DNA of 64,000 nt from Verrucomicrobiia bacterium (GCA_028687435.1 JAQUAF010000003.1:1-64000); one strand, 5' to 3'; positions 42,685 through 53,104 are shown, counted from the first letter of the stretch. Numbers and translations are program-made. Notes: generated by a model from the letters alone, not told the origin.

Positions 42685-44931
42685 ATGAAAAAGTTGTTGA
42701 ATGGATTCTTTTTGAAAATCCTCATGGGAGGAATGCTTGTTTGTTTTGCATGCGCGCTGGCGGGGCAGAACGTCCAAACCGGCGGGCCGCTTGAAAAGCC
42801 GGAAAATCTGCTGGCTGGAGTGTCCAAGGCGGCAAGCCGGCTGGATGCAAATGTGAAGGTTCGGAAAAACAAAACCTATCGCCTTTCGTTTTCTTGCAAT
42901 GGAGATCCGTTGGGATGGTGTTCGGGCGTGCAGCTTTCTTTTGACGGAGGGAAGCCGTGGAGGCCCTATTATCCGCTTGTGCTCGGAAAAGAATGGAAGA
43001 GGAAAAACTATCATTTCATTGCGCCGGGTGAGAACCTGAATTTGAAATTTTTTCCCTGTTCGGGAGGGAAATCGTGTTATGACCAGCTTGAATTGGCGGA
43101 GGCGCCGCTGCCTGAAAGCGTAATGGTGAAAAACGGCCTTTGTTTCAATTATGAACCGCGGCAGGCTGTTCCCGACGCCCCGTTAAAAGATGTGACGCCG
43201 GAGGAAAAGGAGCGCGGTTATCTGGTTTATTTCAGGGGGAATCCTCGCGACACCTATGCGGACAGCATTCCCAAACGGTCCGAGGTGACCGGCGCGATTG
43301 AGATTCGCGCCACGCCAGGCGAATATGAACCGGCCTTTTTTTCGGTTTACGCATTGAAGGACTTGAAAAATATCCGCATTCAGGTGTCTGATTTTTCGGA
43401 CGACAAAGGCGGAAAAATCTCCCGGGAGAATGTTGATGTGCGCACGGTCAAGTGCTGGCCCCAACGCACGGCATACAACACGTTGACTTATTACAATATC
43501 CCGGAGTTGCTGGAAAAACGCGGGACGCTGGATGTCCCCAGGAACTCCACCCAGACGTTTTATTTGATTGTCAAAGTCCCGGAGGATTCCCGCCCGGGCC
43601 GGTATCGGGCGGCCATTCACATCGCGCCGGAGGGCTGTGAAAAGGCGATGGTCAACCTCCATCTGGAAACGTTGCCGTTCAAATTGGAAAAACCCGTTGA
43701 AACCGGCCGCTATATGTATCTGGATTATTGTTGGAATGACAGGTCTTTTCCATTCGAGATCGGGGATGTATTGGCGGATCTCAAACAGCATGGGGTGGAC
43801 GGCCTATGGTTGTATCTTTCCCGGTTCAAGCCCAATGGTTTTACACTTCAATGGTCTGCCGACAACAAACGGATCGAGGCATTCAATTGGCCCGCCCTGG
43901 CGGAGTTGCAGGCGCTTCGCAAAAAACATGGAATGAAGGGGCCGCTTGTTCTCAGCGGCAACGGCGGGTCGTTTGAACTGGCGATCAAGGAGCATCTCAA
44001 ACTCAAGATGACTCCGTCGCCCAACCGCGGCGAAGGAGAGTGGCTGGGGGAGGAACAGGATCAGGAATGGTTCAGGCAACTTTACCGGGATGCCTGCCAG
44101 AGCCTCGACCGCTTTATCCGGGAGACGGGGGGCGGGGAATATGGCGATTGGGTTTTCGAGGGGGTTGATGAACCCACGGAGTTCACGGACAGGCGCCGTC
44201 AGGCGATGTATCAGATGACCATGGCCCGGGATGCCGGACTTAAAACCCAGATTCTTTGTGATGTTGCCAATGATGACCGTTGCAAGTTTATTGGAAAAAT
44301 AGCGCCTTTTCTGAAAAACATTATTTTTACCCGCCAATTTTGCGCCAATGCCGCAACCAACAGGAAATGCCTCGAGATGGCCGGACAGACCGGATGCCAT
44401 CCCTGGTTTTACGGCGATGGCTGTTATTCCGGAAACAACGAGCAGTTGATGCAGGAGGGAGGTTTGATGCCCAACCGCCTTTACAACGGTTTTTTGATGT
44501 GGAAATCACGGGCCAAAGGCAAGGCTTTGTGGTTGTACACACGGTTTGCGGGAGGCAGTCCGCATGATGATTTTGACAATCTGAATTATTGGGAGCCCAA
44601 GGATTGCATGATTGTTTATCCCGGCAGGGAAAACCCCCGCGAAATCATTCCCACGCTGCAATGGGAGGGGAGCCGCGAGGGGATTGACGATTATCATTAT
44701 TTGCACACGCTTCAGACTCTCATCCGGAAGGCAAAGTCCCAATCGCAGGGCAAGGCGGCTTCCCGGGCGCAAGAGATTGAGGGAAAACTGGCCGAACTGC
44801 TGGAACGGATTCCGTGGTTGGATGATTATTCATCGCAAAGCTTTGACAATGCCGCGGCCAAACGGTGCCGCGATGCCATTGCGGATTGGATTGTCGAATT
44901 GATGCGTCTGATGGAGAGGTTGAAACCATGA
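42685..44931 (+). CDS. Secreted DUF4091 glycoside-hydrolase-like protein, first paralogue
   Basis: A 748-residue protein with an N-terminal signal region (MKKLLNGFFLKILMGGMLVCFACALAGQ). A carbohydrate-binding-like N-terminal domain (YRLSFSCNGDPLGWCSGVQL) is followed by a TIM-barrel-like core and the C-terminal DUF4091 block (WLYTRFAGGSPHDDFDNLNYWEPKDCMIVYPG ... TLQWEGSREGIDDYHYLHTL). DUF4091 is a C-terminal domain of glycoside hydrolases. Its neighbour at 46347 is a clear paralogue. The candidate acid/base Glu is in VFEGVDEPTEF. The substrate is unknown. Confidence 0.82.
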   Translation: MKKLLNGFFLKILMGGMLVCFACALAGQNVQTGGPLEKPENLLAGVSKAASRLDANVKVRKNKTYRLSFSCNGDPLGWCSGVQLSFDGGKPWRPYYPLVLGKEWKRKNYHFIAPGENLNLKFFPCSGGKSCYDQLELAEAPLPESVMVKNGLCFNYEPRQAVPDAPLKDVTPEEKERGYLVYFRGNPRDTYADSIPKRSEVTGAIEIRATPGEYEPAFFSVYALKDLKNIRIQVSDFSDDKGGKISRENVDVRTVKCWPQRTAYNTLTYYNIPELLEKRGTLDVPRNSTQTFYLIVKVPEDSRPGRYRAAIHIAPEGCEKAMVNLHLETLPFKLEKPVETGRYMYLDYCWNDRSFPFEIGDVLADLKQHGVDGLWLYLSRFKPNGFTLQWSADNKRIEAFNWPALAELQALRKKHGMKGPLVLSGNGGSFELAIKEHLKLKMTPSPNRGEGEWLGEEQDQEWFRQLYRDACQSLDRFIRETGGGEYGDWVFEGVDEPTEFTDRRRQAMYQMTMARDAGLKTQILCDVANDDRCKFIGKIAPFLKNIIFTRQFCANAATNRKCLEMAGQTGCHPWFYGDGCYSGNNEQLMQEGGLMPNRLYNGFLMWKSRAKGKALWLYTRFAGGSPHDDFDNLNYWEPKDCMIVYPGRENPREIIPTLQWEGSREGIDDYHYLHTLQTLIRKAKSQSQGKAASRAQEIEGKLAELLERIPWLDDYSSQSFDNAAAKRCRDAIADWIVELMRLMERLKP

Positions 44932-46178
44932 AAAATTGCGTTTTTCCAATAAAAGCCGCGTCCTGCCTGTTTTTTTTTGCGGGACAATTGATCCTGTCCG
45001 GCATGGAGGATTCCGCCGAAGTGCGGCACGCCCTCGCGTTTGAGGAGCAAATTGCGTCGTTGCCCTACAAGACACTGGAGCCAGTTGGGACTCCTCAAGC
45101 CGTTCAATTGCCTTCCGGCTGGCATCGGGGGTTCAATCATTATCACACCGCCTTTCATTATCCGGCGCCCTGCACGGTGTCTCCAGCGGAATTGGCGTCC
45201 CGGCTGAGGGAAATCGGCGCTTCTTTTGCCTTTTGCGCCGGTGATCACACCAGCAAACATGGCACGGGATGGTGGGATTGGAGAAAATATTATCCGCTTT
45301 GCCATGAAGGCGGCGCGTCCGATGTTGTGTTGATGCCGGCAATGGAAAAACACCTGTGTTTTCAAAATATTGTTCCTCCTGAAAGTTCACGATATCGCAA
45401 AAAGTGGGAGAACATGACGAAGGCTGGAGGCAAGGCCCAGCATCACACGGTCGTTCCGTCGATGGATATTCCTTCTTCCATGGGGGAGGAGAATCCTGAG
45501 AAAGTTTTTGAGGGCGTTAAAAAACAGGGATCCTCACTCGTCATCAATCATCCATTTTGCCATATGGCGGCCGGGCATCCCGATCCGCTTTTGATCCCCT
45601 TGCTTTATCGGTTCGATTATTTTGAGTTTTTCACCGGCGTGGGTTTTTTGCAGGACTTGCGAATGTATCTTGAATTTCTCTCCGATCCGCGGTCGTGCAG
45701 GATGGGGTGTTGCGCCGGGCAGGATAATGACGACGGGAGCATTCATCCCAAGGAGATGAGTTCCCAGTTCACCCATCTTTATGCCGGCCCCCGGTTTTCG
45801 AGGGAAAGTCTTATGGAGGCCTGGAACATGCGCCGGTCTTACGCTTCCCATGGGCACCTTTACTTTGAAAAGCTGTCGCCTGTCCCATCCATTCTTGATG
45901 TCAAAACGCGCGATCTTCCTGTGATCGAGTTTGAGGTGAAGAATTCAGCCGGCAAGGCTGTTTCAAAAGTTGAGATCTATCGGAATGGCAAGCGGGTTTA
46001 TGAGGGGGCCGGGGAAGGACATCCATCCCTCCGATTTCGCTGGCAGGATCCCCGTCCGGAAAGCGAAAACCACTACATCATTCACATCGAAGCCGGGCCG
46101 GATCATCTGGTGACATCCCCCATGAATGTTTTGTTTATTTCGTCAGCAAAATTTGTGGGTTTGAACAGGCTCTGGTAA
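44928..46178 (+). CDS. Secreted PHP-domain-like protein
   Basis: This protein of about 416 residues has an N-terminal signal-like helix (KAASCLFFFAGQLILSG). Metal-binding motifs of the PHP superfamily appear as FNHYHTAFHY, FCAGDHTSKHG, LVINHPFCHMAAG and CCAGQDNDDGS. The C-terminal ~80 residues form a beta-sandwich-like domain (VEIYRNGKRVYEGAGEGH). Its start overlaps the DUF4091 stop by ATGA. PHP proteins are phosphoesterases or nucleases; a role on phosphorylated glycan ends is possible but is inference. Confidence 0.6.
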   Translation: MKNCVFPIKAASCLFFFAGQLILSGMEDSAEVRHALAFEEQIASLPYKTLEPVGTPQAVQLPSGWHRGFNHYHTAFHYPAPCTVSPAELASRLREIGASFAFCAGDHTSKHGTGWWDWRKYYPLCHEGGASDVVLMPAMEKHLCFQNIVPPESSRYRKKWENMTKAGGKAQHHTVVPSMDIPSSMGEENPEKVFEGVKKQGSSLVINHPFCHMAAGHPDPLLIPLLYRFDYFEFFTGVGFLQDLRMYLEFLSDPRSCRMGCCAGQDNDDGSIHPKEMSSQFTHLYAGPRFSRESLMEAWNMRRSYASHGHLYFEKLSPVPSILDVKTRDLPVIEFEVKNSAGKAVSKVEIYRNGKRVYEGAGEGHPSLRFRWQDPRPESENHYIIHIEAGPDHLVTSPMNVLFISSAKFVGLNRLW

Positions 46179-46346
46179 CTCTCCCAACGTATGATAAAGA
46201 ACCAACTCCATAACGCGATAAGTGCGGGAGCCGTAGGAACGGCGGGTGACCACCCGGACCACCCTGGTCTCTTCTCCTAACCCTCAGCCCCTCCAACCCA
46301 CAAATCCTGCTACAGAGCCATGTTTTGTTTGAAACTGGAAAATGAA

Positions 46347-48668
46347 ATGAAGAAACGCTTGCGCCGGAACTCCATGAAGGGGCTTTGTTTTGCGTTTCTG
46401 ACGATTTTCATCCTTGTTTTGCGCGCGGAGGAGCAAGACAAATCGAATTTTCTGGGAAATCCTTCGTTTGAAAACGGGCTGGCCTCATGGAACGCCAGGG
46501 AGGAAGGGGATGTGAAAATCCGAGTGGACACGACTGTTTGTCGTGAAGGAGGGGCATCGCTTCTATTTGAGGACAAAGGCAGGGGTGGATACGCCACGGT
46601 TGTTGAAAAAGTCCGGTTGAAAGAAGGACGATCCTATCTCCTGTCGTTCCATGCCAAAGGCGGCAAGGGATGGTGCGATGGGATCAGCCTGAATTTTCCC
46701 GGAATCAAAAAAGCCATTTTGCCATGGTATCCGTTGAAGGTTGGAGAGGAATGGAAACGCTACGAGCATTATTTCATTGCCGCCAGGGATGAGATGACGG
46801 TCTGTCTCTGTCCTGTTTGGGGCGGAAAAATATGGTACGACGATTTTTGCATTGTCGAGGCCGGGCTTCCGTCCAATGCGGTGGCAAGGGGAAATCGCGT
46901 CTTTAATTTCCAACCCCGCAATCCGATGCCGGATGCGCCAGTTGAATGGGATGAGCCGTCGAAGAGGCTTGGCCTTGTCACCTATGTCCGCGATCCCCGC
47001 GATGTTTATCCAGACAGCATTCCCCAACGAAGCGAACTTGCCGGCGATACGCATATTCTTGCCGCGCCCGGCGAACAGGAATCCGCCTATTTTTCGATTC
47101 ATGCCTTGGCGGGATTGGATTCGGTCAAGGTGTCCTCTTCCGACCTTGTCGGAAAAAAGGGCGGAAGGATAAGGAAGGATTGCGTTGAAATTCGTTTTGT
47201 CAAATGCTGGCCGCAACGGACGGCGTGGAACAGTTTCACCTATTACATCATCCCCGAACTGCTTGAGAAAAAAGACCGTGTGAACATTGGGGCGGGAATT
47301 TCACAGACTGTTTTCCTGACAGTCAACATTCCTTCAAATGTTCCAGCGGATGATTATTCCACGACCCTGACCGTGTTGGCCGGCGGCTTGGAAAAGGCAA
47401 GAATGAATCTGCGCGTGAGGGTATTGCCTTTCCGGTTGGAGACGCCGCCGGATGTTTCATGGGAGATTTATTGGGATCACCGCCTTTTTCCCGTTGCCGC
47501 ATGGGAAACGGTTTTGCGGGACATGAAAGAACACGGGGCGAATTGCGCGTGGTTCCCTCTTTCCCGTTTCAAACCGGATGGGTTTGTCCTGGATTGGTCC
47601 AGTGACAACAAGAGGGTGACCGGTTTTCAATATGACAAGCTCGCCGAGTTTTTGAAGTTGCGCAAAAAGGTTGGCCTGAAAGGCCGGTTGGTTTTGAGCG
47701 AAGGGGGGTGGAGTTTCCCCCTGGCGATCAAGGAACATTTGGGGTTGAAATTCACCAAGTCCCCCAATCCGGCGGATTCGGAGTGGCCGGGTGAGGAACT
47801 GGAACAACCCTGGTTCAAGCAGCTTTATCAGGATATCTGCGTTCAACTGGACAAATTCGTCCGGGAAAACGGCGGAGATGATCCTGGATTGGGTGAGTGG
47901 TATCTGGAGGGGGTGGATGAGCCCGGGCAATTCCCGGCAAGACGGCGCCTGGCGCTTTACGGCGCGCAAATGGCAAAAAGCGCCGGGTTGAAGACGCTAT
48001 CCTTGAATGTGGCGAATGCCGGCGCATTCATTTCAAAGCTGGCGCCTTTTGTGGATGTGATGAATTTCGACAGGGATTTTGCCGCAAATGCGAAGAGAAA
48101 CGAGGAATGTCTTGCTTTGGCAAAGGAAAAGGGGTTTGCGCCGTGGTTTTACGGGAGCGGGTGTTATGCTGGGGGATTGGATTGCATGATGCAAGAGGGC
48201 GGATTGACGCCCAACCGGTGGTACAGTGGTTTTCTCCTATGGAAATCCAAGGCAAAAGGGCATGGCATATGGAATTATGCGGAGAAAAAGCCAGGAGATC
48301 CTTATGACGATTTCGACAATTCAGATGCATGGGAACCCAAGGACGCTTTCCTGGTCTATCCGGACAAGGACCGCCCGGGAGAGATTATCTCAACTTTGCA
48401 ATGGGAAGGGGTGAGGGAAGGAATCAAGGATTACAAATATTTGCACACGCTGTCCATGTTGATCGGGAAATGCAAAACCTCATCCGACCCGAAGATTGCG
48501 GCAAAGGCGTCCGGGATCGAAGCAGGAGTCCGGCGTTTGATCGAGGATGTGCCGTGGTTGGATGATTATTCCTGCAAGGATTTTACCGATCGAACGGCCA
48601 ATGAGATGAGAAGCCGGATTGCCGGTTGGATTCTTGAATTATCACCTTCCCAACCTTTGATTCCATGA
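46347..48668 (+). CDS. Secreted DUF4091 glycoside-hydrolase-like protein, second paralogue
   Basis: A protein of about 773 residues with a signal peptide (MKGLCFAFLTIFILVLRAEEQD), a CBM4-like N-terminal domain (FLGNPSFENGLASWN, YLLSFHAKGGKGWCDGISL), a barrel-like core with YLEGVDEPGQF, and the DUF4091 C-terminus (WNYAEKKPGDPYDDFDNSDAWEPKDAFLVYPDK...TLQWEGVREGIKDYKYLHTL). Clear paralogue of the gene at 42685, sharing the whole architecture. Candidate starts are 46320, 46347 and 46374; 46347 has a GGAA ribosome site. Its stop overlaps the next start by ATGA. Confidence 0.82.
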   Translation: MKKRLRRNSMKGLCFAFLTIFILVLRAEEQDKSNFLGNPSFENGLASWNAREEGDVKIRVDTTVCREGGASLLFEDKGRGGYATVVEKVRLKEGRSYLLSFHAKGGKGWCDGISLNFPGIKKAILPWYPLKVGEEWKRYEHYFIAARDEMTVCLCPVWGGKIWYDDFCIVEAGLPSNAVARGNRVFNFQPRNPMPDAPVEWDEPSKRLGLVTYVRDPRDVYPDSIPQRSELAGDTHILAAPGEQESAYFSIHALAGLDSVKVSSSDLVGKKGGRIRKDCVEIRFVKCWPQRTAWNSFTYYIIPELLEKKDRVNIGAGISQTVFLTVNIPSNVPADDYSTTLTVLAGGLEKARMNLRVRVLPFRLETPPDVSWEIYWDHRLFPVAAWETVLRDMKEHGANCAWFPLSRFKPDGFVLDWSSDNKRVTGFQYDKLAEFLKLRKKVGLKGRLVLSEGGWSFPLAIKEHLGLKFTKSPNPADSEWPGEELEQPWFKQLYQDICVQLDKFVRENGGDDPGLGEWYLEGVDEPGQFPARRRLALYGAQMAKSAGLKTLSLNVANAGAFISKLAPFVDVMNFDRDFAANAKRNEECLALAKEKGFAPWFYGSGCYAGGLDCMMQEGGLTPNRWYSGFLLWKSKAKGHGIWNYAEKKPGDPYDDFDNSDAWEPKDAFLVYPDKDRPGEIISTLQWEGVREGIKDYKYLHTLSMLIGKCKTSSDPKIAAKASGIEAGVRRLIEDVPWLDDYSCKDFTDRTANEMRSRIAGWILELSPSQPLIP

Positions 48669-50284
48669 AATCATTTTTTAAAAATTTGAGATGTGAGTTG
48701 TCATGCTGCCTGATTTTTCTGGCCTGCGTTTCATTGGCGCGGGCGGAGAAGTGGAGTTTTGGCGTGATTTCCGACACCCAGCAAAGTCCCGCGAATGCCC
48801 GCAACCAATCTGTGGCGGTGGATGTGGTTGACGCGATCAACCGGCAGTTTGTTGCGGCCGGGGTGGATTTGGTTCTCCAGACCGGCGATTTGACTTACAA
48901 TGATTCCCCTGCGGGATTGGACATGCGCGCGGCGCATAACGAAGCGCTCAAAACCGCCGGGATCGCCTTTTATCCTGTGCGCGGCAACCATGATGGCTCG
49001 ATGGCTGTTGCCCGGCATTTTCCCAAGGCATTTCCGGGATTGCCGGGGGCTTTGGGAAGCGGCAGGGGATCCAGTCCCAATCTGGCCGGAGCGGGGGGGC
49101 TTGCTTACGCTTTTGTGCACAAAGGCGTCAAATTCATTTTTTTGGATTCATTCAACATGGATGACGGGAAGGGCGGTTCGATTGCCTATTCGGTTGGGGA
49201 TTATCAACCATGGATCGACGCCGAATTGGCGGCCACCGATCATGTCCATGCCTTTGTTCTTTCGCACAAACCCTTGTTGAGCCAGGCGCACAAGGACAAT
49301 CTCTTTGGCAATCCAAAGGACCCCAAGGATCCGGGCGATATTCAGCCTCAAATGCAGAACGCATTTTTTGCCAGTCTGGCAGGCCGCAAAGTCCGCTATT
49401 ATCTTTGCGGTCACGATCACAAACACCATCGCGCCATGGTTGAGAGTCCCGATGGGAAAAGCCGGTTGCAACAGATCATTGGACAATCGGACAGTCTGTT
49501 TGCCGGGAAAAAGGGGGTTTTTACGACATACGGGTCCCGTCCGCCTTTTTCCCCGCGCGAAACACCCCTGGCGCAGGAGGGTGAGCAACGCATCGGTTAT
49601 TATATTTATTCCATCGATGGGGGACGGGTGGAGGCGCGTTATTATTCAACGCCCCTGGAAAGTTTTGCCGGACCGTCTCCGGCAAAAGATCAAAAAACGG
49701 CGCCGGAGTGGAGCCTGCGGGACGTTTACGGTTGCCATTTGAACGGCGCCGAGTTCCTCGTCCGCCCGGGGCAGGCTTACAGGGGATTGAGCCATGCCAT
49801 TTCATCTGGCAATGGTTTTGCCGGCACACGATTTGAGTTTCTTGACGGAGCGAACACCGGCGCGGGCGCGACGAATGACGGGCGGCCTTGTTCAGTTCTG
49901 GTCAGTGCGGGGTGGACGCCCAAGGCTGCGGCGGGCGGGATGTTGCGCAGCGATGCGCTCACAATTTGGGGGTTGCCTGATCGAACCGGCATTGGACAAA
50001 CGGACGCTCATGTGCTCGCCTTGAGTTTTGACGCGACCGGCCTTGATGAAAATACAATCCGCGGGGGAGGGGTGATTCTGGCCTCCCGGAATGCCGAAGG
50101 ACAATGGGAAAATGCCGCGTCCGTGAAAGGCGGGGGAACATTGCGTTTTGCCGCCCGGGCTTATGATCCGTCCACGGACAACCATCCGGGAACCCATGGC
50201 GTGGATATGGCCGGTCGGGTGGCATGGGCCGTCGTGGACCATGGGGGGGAATTTGCGGTGATGAAGCAAGAAGGATTCCATTAA
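48665..50284 (+). CDS. Secreted calcineurin-like metallophosphoesterase
   Basis: A 539-residue protein with a signal peptide (CCLIFLACVSLARAEKW). The metallophosphoesterase motifs are all present: GVISDTQQ, LQTGDLTYND, VRGNHDG, FVLSHKPLL and YLCGHDHKHHR. A C-terminal region of about 200 residues (from RDVYGCHLNGAEFLV) is beta-rich and shows GGGVILASRNAEGQW and a terminal GRVAWAVVDHGGEF; I do not recognise it. Translationally coupled to the DUF4091 gene. Probably removes phosphate from a captured substrate in the periplasm. Confidence 0.85.
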   Translation: MKSFFKNLRCELSCCLIFLACVSLARAEKWSFGVISDTQQSPANARNQSVAVDVVDAINRQFVAAGVDLVLQTGDLTYNDSPAGLDMRAAHNEALKTAGIAFYPVRGNHDGSMAVARHFPKAFPGLPGALGSGRGSSPNLAGAGGLAYAFVHKGVKFIFLDSFNMDDGKGGSIAYSVGDYQPWIDAELAATDHVHAFVLSHKPLLSQAHKDNLFGNPKDPKDPGDIQPQMQNAFFASLAGRKVRYYLCGHDHKHHRAMVESPDGKSRLQQIIGQSDSLFAGKKGVFTTYGSRPPFSPRETPLAQEGEQRIGYYIYSIDGGRVEARYYSTPLESFAGPSPAKDQKTAPEWSLRDVYGCHLNGAEFLVRPGQAYRGLSHAISSGNGFAGTRFEFLDGANTGAGATNDGRPCSVLVSAGWTPKAAAGGMLRSDALTIWGLPDRTGIGQTDAHVLALSFDATGLDENTIRGGGVILASRNAEGQWENAASVKGGGTLRFAARAYDPSTDNHPGTHGVDMAGRVAWAVVDHGGEFAVMKQEGFH

Positions 50285-50300
50285 GGAGAAAATTAAACCT

Positions 50301-52220
50301 ATGAAAATTGCATTGATTCCAGCACCGCGAAAAAAACGATTGCATCCCGGATGTTTTCTCATGGATGCCGGGACCCGGCTGGCGGTTCAGGACCGGAGGG
50401 GATTGATTGGGGAACAGACTCCCTTGTTTCTTCGAACGGCAATCGGACAAAGCGCGGGGCTGAACCTGTTGATGAAAGAGGGGCCAAAACGCGGCGACCG
50501 GGTGATTGAATTGATTTGCGACGAAGCTTTCCGCCGGCAGCCGGAGGGGTATTCCATTTGCGTCAAGAAAGACCGGGTTTCCCTGCGCGCGTCCACGGAT
50601 GACGGCATGTTTTATGCCATCCAGACTTTTCGCCAGATTCTTGCGCAGACGGGAAGGCGTATTCCCTGCATGGACATTGAGGACTGGCCTGATTTCAGGA
50701 AACGCGGGGTTTACCACGACATCACCCGCGGAAAGGTTCCCAAGCTGGCTGTCCTGAAAAAGATGGTGGAGACCCTGAGTTGTTACAAAATCAACGAGTT
50801 TTCGCTGTATATTGAAGACGCCTTTCACTTCAAGTCGCATCCCAAAGTCGGGAAGGGAAGCGCTCAATTGAGCGCGAATGATTTGATGGCTCTGGATGCC
50901 CATTGCAAGAAGCATCACATGGAATTCGTGCCCAGCTTGCAGTCGTTCGGGCACATGATTCATTTGTTGAAATGGCCGGAATACCGTCACCTGGCGGAAA
51001 GCTCCATCCGGTACAGCCTGAGCCCGGCGGAACCGGATGTCTACCGGGTGTTGGACGACATGTACGGGGAATTTTTGCCCCTGTTTGCCTCAAAAAATTT
51101 CAACATGTGCGGCGATGAGACGGTTGATCTGGCGAGGGAAAAAAGCCGGGGGCTTGCGGAGAAAATCGGCAAGGGCGGGGTCTATCTCCGCCATGTTCTG
51201 GCCGTTCAAAAACTGGCGGCAAAATACGGAAAAAAAATGATGATGTGGGGCGACATCATTTTGAATTATCCGGAAACCCTGAGGAAACTGCCGCGGGACA
51301 TCACCTGTTTGAATTGGGGGTACGCGGCGGATCATGACTTTGACGGGACCAACCGGATTTTTGAGAAAGCCGGGTTGTCCTATTATGTCTGCCCAGCCAC
51401 GGCGGCGTGGCTCTCTGTTTTTCCGAGGCTCAGGGAGGGAATGGCCAATATCAAGGCGGCGGCGGCATCCGGGAAAAAGCATGGCGCGTTGGGGCTTTTG
51501 TGCACGGATTGGGGCGACACGCCCCATACGAATTTTCCCGGATACAGTTGGTTTAATTTGGTTTATGCGGCGGAACAGGGATGGAATGTCCGCGCCTCAT
51601 CCGGGGATTTCGGGCATCGCTTTTCGCGTTTGTTTTTTGGCGACAAGTCGGGGGCTGCCGGCAAGGCCATTGCCCTGCTGGGCGGCACCTATGAGCCGTT
51701 TCATTCGGATCTTCAAAGGAATTACGCAACCTTTTTGCTTTTTTATTCGGATCCTCTCCGGGACCTTGCCGTTGTCAACGAACACGAAAAAGCGCAGGGC
51801 TTTGCCACTGTCGAGACGGACATCTCGCGCCAGGTTCGCGAGCGCTCACTGAAAACCGCGGAGCGTCTTGCCGCAGGCTGCCTGGCCTTGTTATCATCCG
51901 CCAAGGATCGAATCCGTGAGAACAGGGACAGTTACGAGGAAATCCTTTTTGCCGCGCGGCAAACGCTTTTCATGTGCGGAAAAATCCGGTTCACAAAGGA
52001 GTTTCATGAGGGAGGCCTTTCCCAAAAGGCCAGACGCCGTCTGGCGGAAACCGGCGCCGTGCTGCTCGGGGAACTGGCGGCCTTCAGACGGGAGTTTGAA
52101 AGACTCTGGCAGGGAAAGAACCAACGGCTGCGGATTGATGATGTGTTGAGGCGGTACGATGAGGTGGAAACCGGACTGCGAAGAATGACCAAACTGCTTG
52201 AAACGGGGAGGGGCCGATGA
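50301..52220 (+). CDS. GH20-type beta-N-acetylhexosaminidase
   Basis: This 639-residue enzyme has a GH20b-like N-terminal alpha/beta domain (EGYSICVKKDRVSLRASTDDGMFYAIQTFRQIL), then the GH20 barrel. The paired catalytic Asp-Glu (D272, E273) sits in FNMCGDETVDLA, and MEFVPSLQSFGHM is also typical. There is no signal peptide, so it likely acts in the cytoplasm on imported glycan pieces. It releases terminal GlcNAc or GalNAc. The ATG is 16 nt after the metallophosphoesterase stop. Confidence 0.87.
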   Translation: MKIALIPAPRKKRLHPGCFLMDAGTRLAVQDRRGLIGEQTPLFLRTAIGQSAGLNLLMKEGPKRGDRVIELICDEAFRRQPEGYSICVKKDRVSLRASTDDGMFYAIQTFRQILAQTGRRIPCMDIEDWPDFRKRGVYHDITRGKVPKLAVLKKMVETLSCYKINEFSLYIEDAFHFKSHPKVGKGSAQLSANDLMALDAHCKKHHMEFVPSLQSFGHMIHLLKWPEYRHLAESSIRYSLSPAEPDVYRVLDDMYGEFLPLFASKNFNMCGDETVDLAREKSRGLAEKIGKGGVYLRHVLAVQKLAAKYGKKMMMWGDIILNYPETLRKLPRDITCLNWGYAADHDFDGTNRIFEKAGLSYYVCPATAAWLSVFPRLREGMANIKAAAASGKKHGALGLLCTDWGDTPHTNFPGYSWFNLVYAAEQGWNVRASSGDFGHRFSRLFFGDKSGAAGKAIALLGGTYEPFHSDLQRNYATFLLFYSDPLRDLAVVNEHEKAQGFATVETDISRQVRERSLKTAERLAAGCLALLSSAKDRIRENRDSYEEILFAARQTLFMCGKIRFTKEFHEGGLSQKARRRLAETGAVLLGELAAFRREFERLWQGKNQRLRIDDVLRRYDEVETGLRRMTKLLETGRGR

Positions 52221-53104
52221 ACCTGTGCATTGGGACGACCGCTGCCGCCGGGAATTTCGGGGCATTGGCCAGGGCCGGGCACACCCATCTGGCGCTCAGC
52301 GCCGATGATGGACCGCTGGCCGAGGCTTGCCGCAGGGGGGATTGGCGGTATTTGAAGGAAATCCGGCGGATGGCGGATGGTGAAGGGATTGATTTTTCCA
52401 TGGCGCATGCCCCGTATGGCGAATCCCATGATATTGCGTTACGGGATGCGGGACGGCGAAGGAGGGTGGCGGATTTGATGTCGAAATGGATCGATGGCTG
52501 CGGCATTCTCGGAAGCCCTGTGCTCGTGATCCATGCCGGGGGGGAATCCGGTTTTGAGTGTTCCCGCGAATGGGAGGAAATCCAGGATTTGAATCGTGAT
52601 TTTTTCAGGCGGATGGCGGCAAAGGCGGAAAAGGCGGGGATAAAAATCGGAGTTGAGAATCTTTATGATGAGTTGCTCAAAAAGCGCGGCAGGAAGGGGG
52701 GGAGGTTTTTCGGTTCGCTTGTGGACGAGTTGCTTTCCCTTGTGGCGTGCGGCAAGCCATGTTCCATGGGCATTTGTTTGGATGTGGGCCATGCAAACAT
52801 TCAAGGGCTTGATCTGGCTGTTGCTGTCCGGGAGACGGGGGCGGCGTTGTGCGCGGTTCATCTTTCGGACAATCGCGGCGGGGCGGACGATCATCTATTG
52901 CCCGGGCGTGGTTCGATCGACTGGAACGCGCTGATCGGAGCCTTGAGGACTTCGGGATATGACGGCGCGTTGTTGCTCGAATGCCATGGGCATCTTGCCC
53001 GTGACAGGCATCGGGAACTTTATTCCCTGCTGATCGATGTCAAATGCGGATTTTATGCCAGGACCGTGGAGAAATTTTGCAAAAAACACGATTTAAACAG
53101 ATGA
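52217..53104 (+). CDS. Sugar phosphate isomerase/epimerase-type TIM barrel
   Basis: A 295-residue xylose-isomerase-like barrel: VLVIHAGGESGFECSREW, KIGVENLYDE, SMGICLDVGHANIQGLD, CAVHLSDNRGGADDHLLPGRG and ALLLECHGH carry the Glu, Asp and His metal ligands of the family. It is cytosolic and coupled by ATGA overlaps to the GH20 gene before and the PHP gene after. It probably processes a sugar released by the upstream hydrolases. Confidence 0.82.
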   Translation: MNLCIGTTAAAGNFGALARAGHTHLALSADDGPLAEACRRGDWRYLKEIRRMADGEGIDFSMAHAPYGESHDIALRDAGRRRRVADLMSKWIDGCGILGSPVLVIHAGGESGFECSREWEEIQDLNRDFFRRMAAKAEKAGIKIGVENLYDELLKKRGRKGGRFFGSLVDELLSLVACGKPCSMGICLDVGHANIQGLDLAVAVRETGAALCAVHLSDNRGGADDHLLPGRGSIDWNALIGALRTSGYDGALLLECHGHLARDRHRELYSLLIDVKCGFYARTVEKFCKKHDLNR

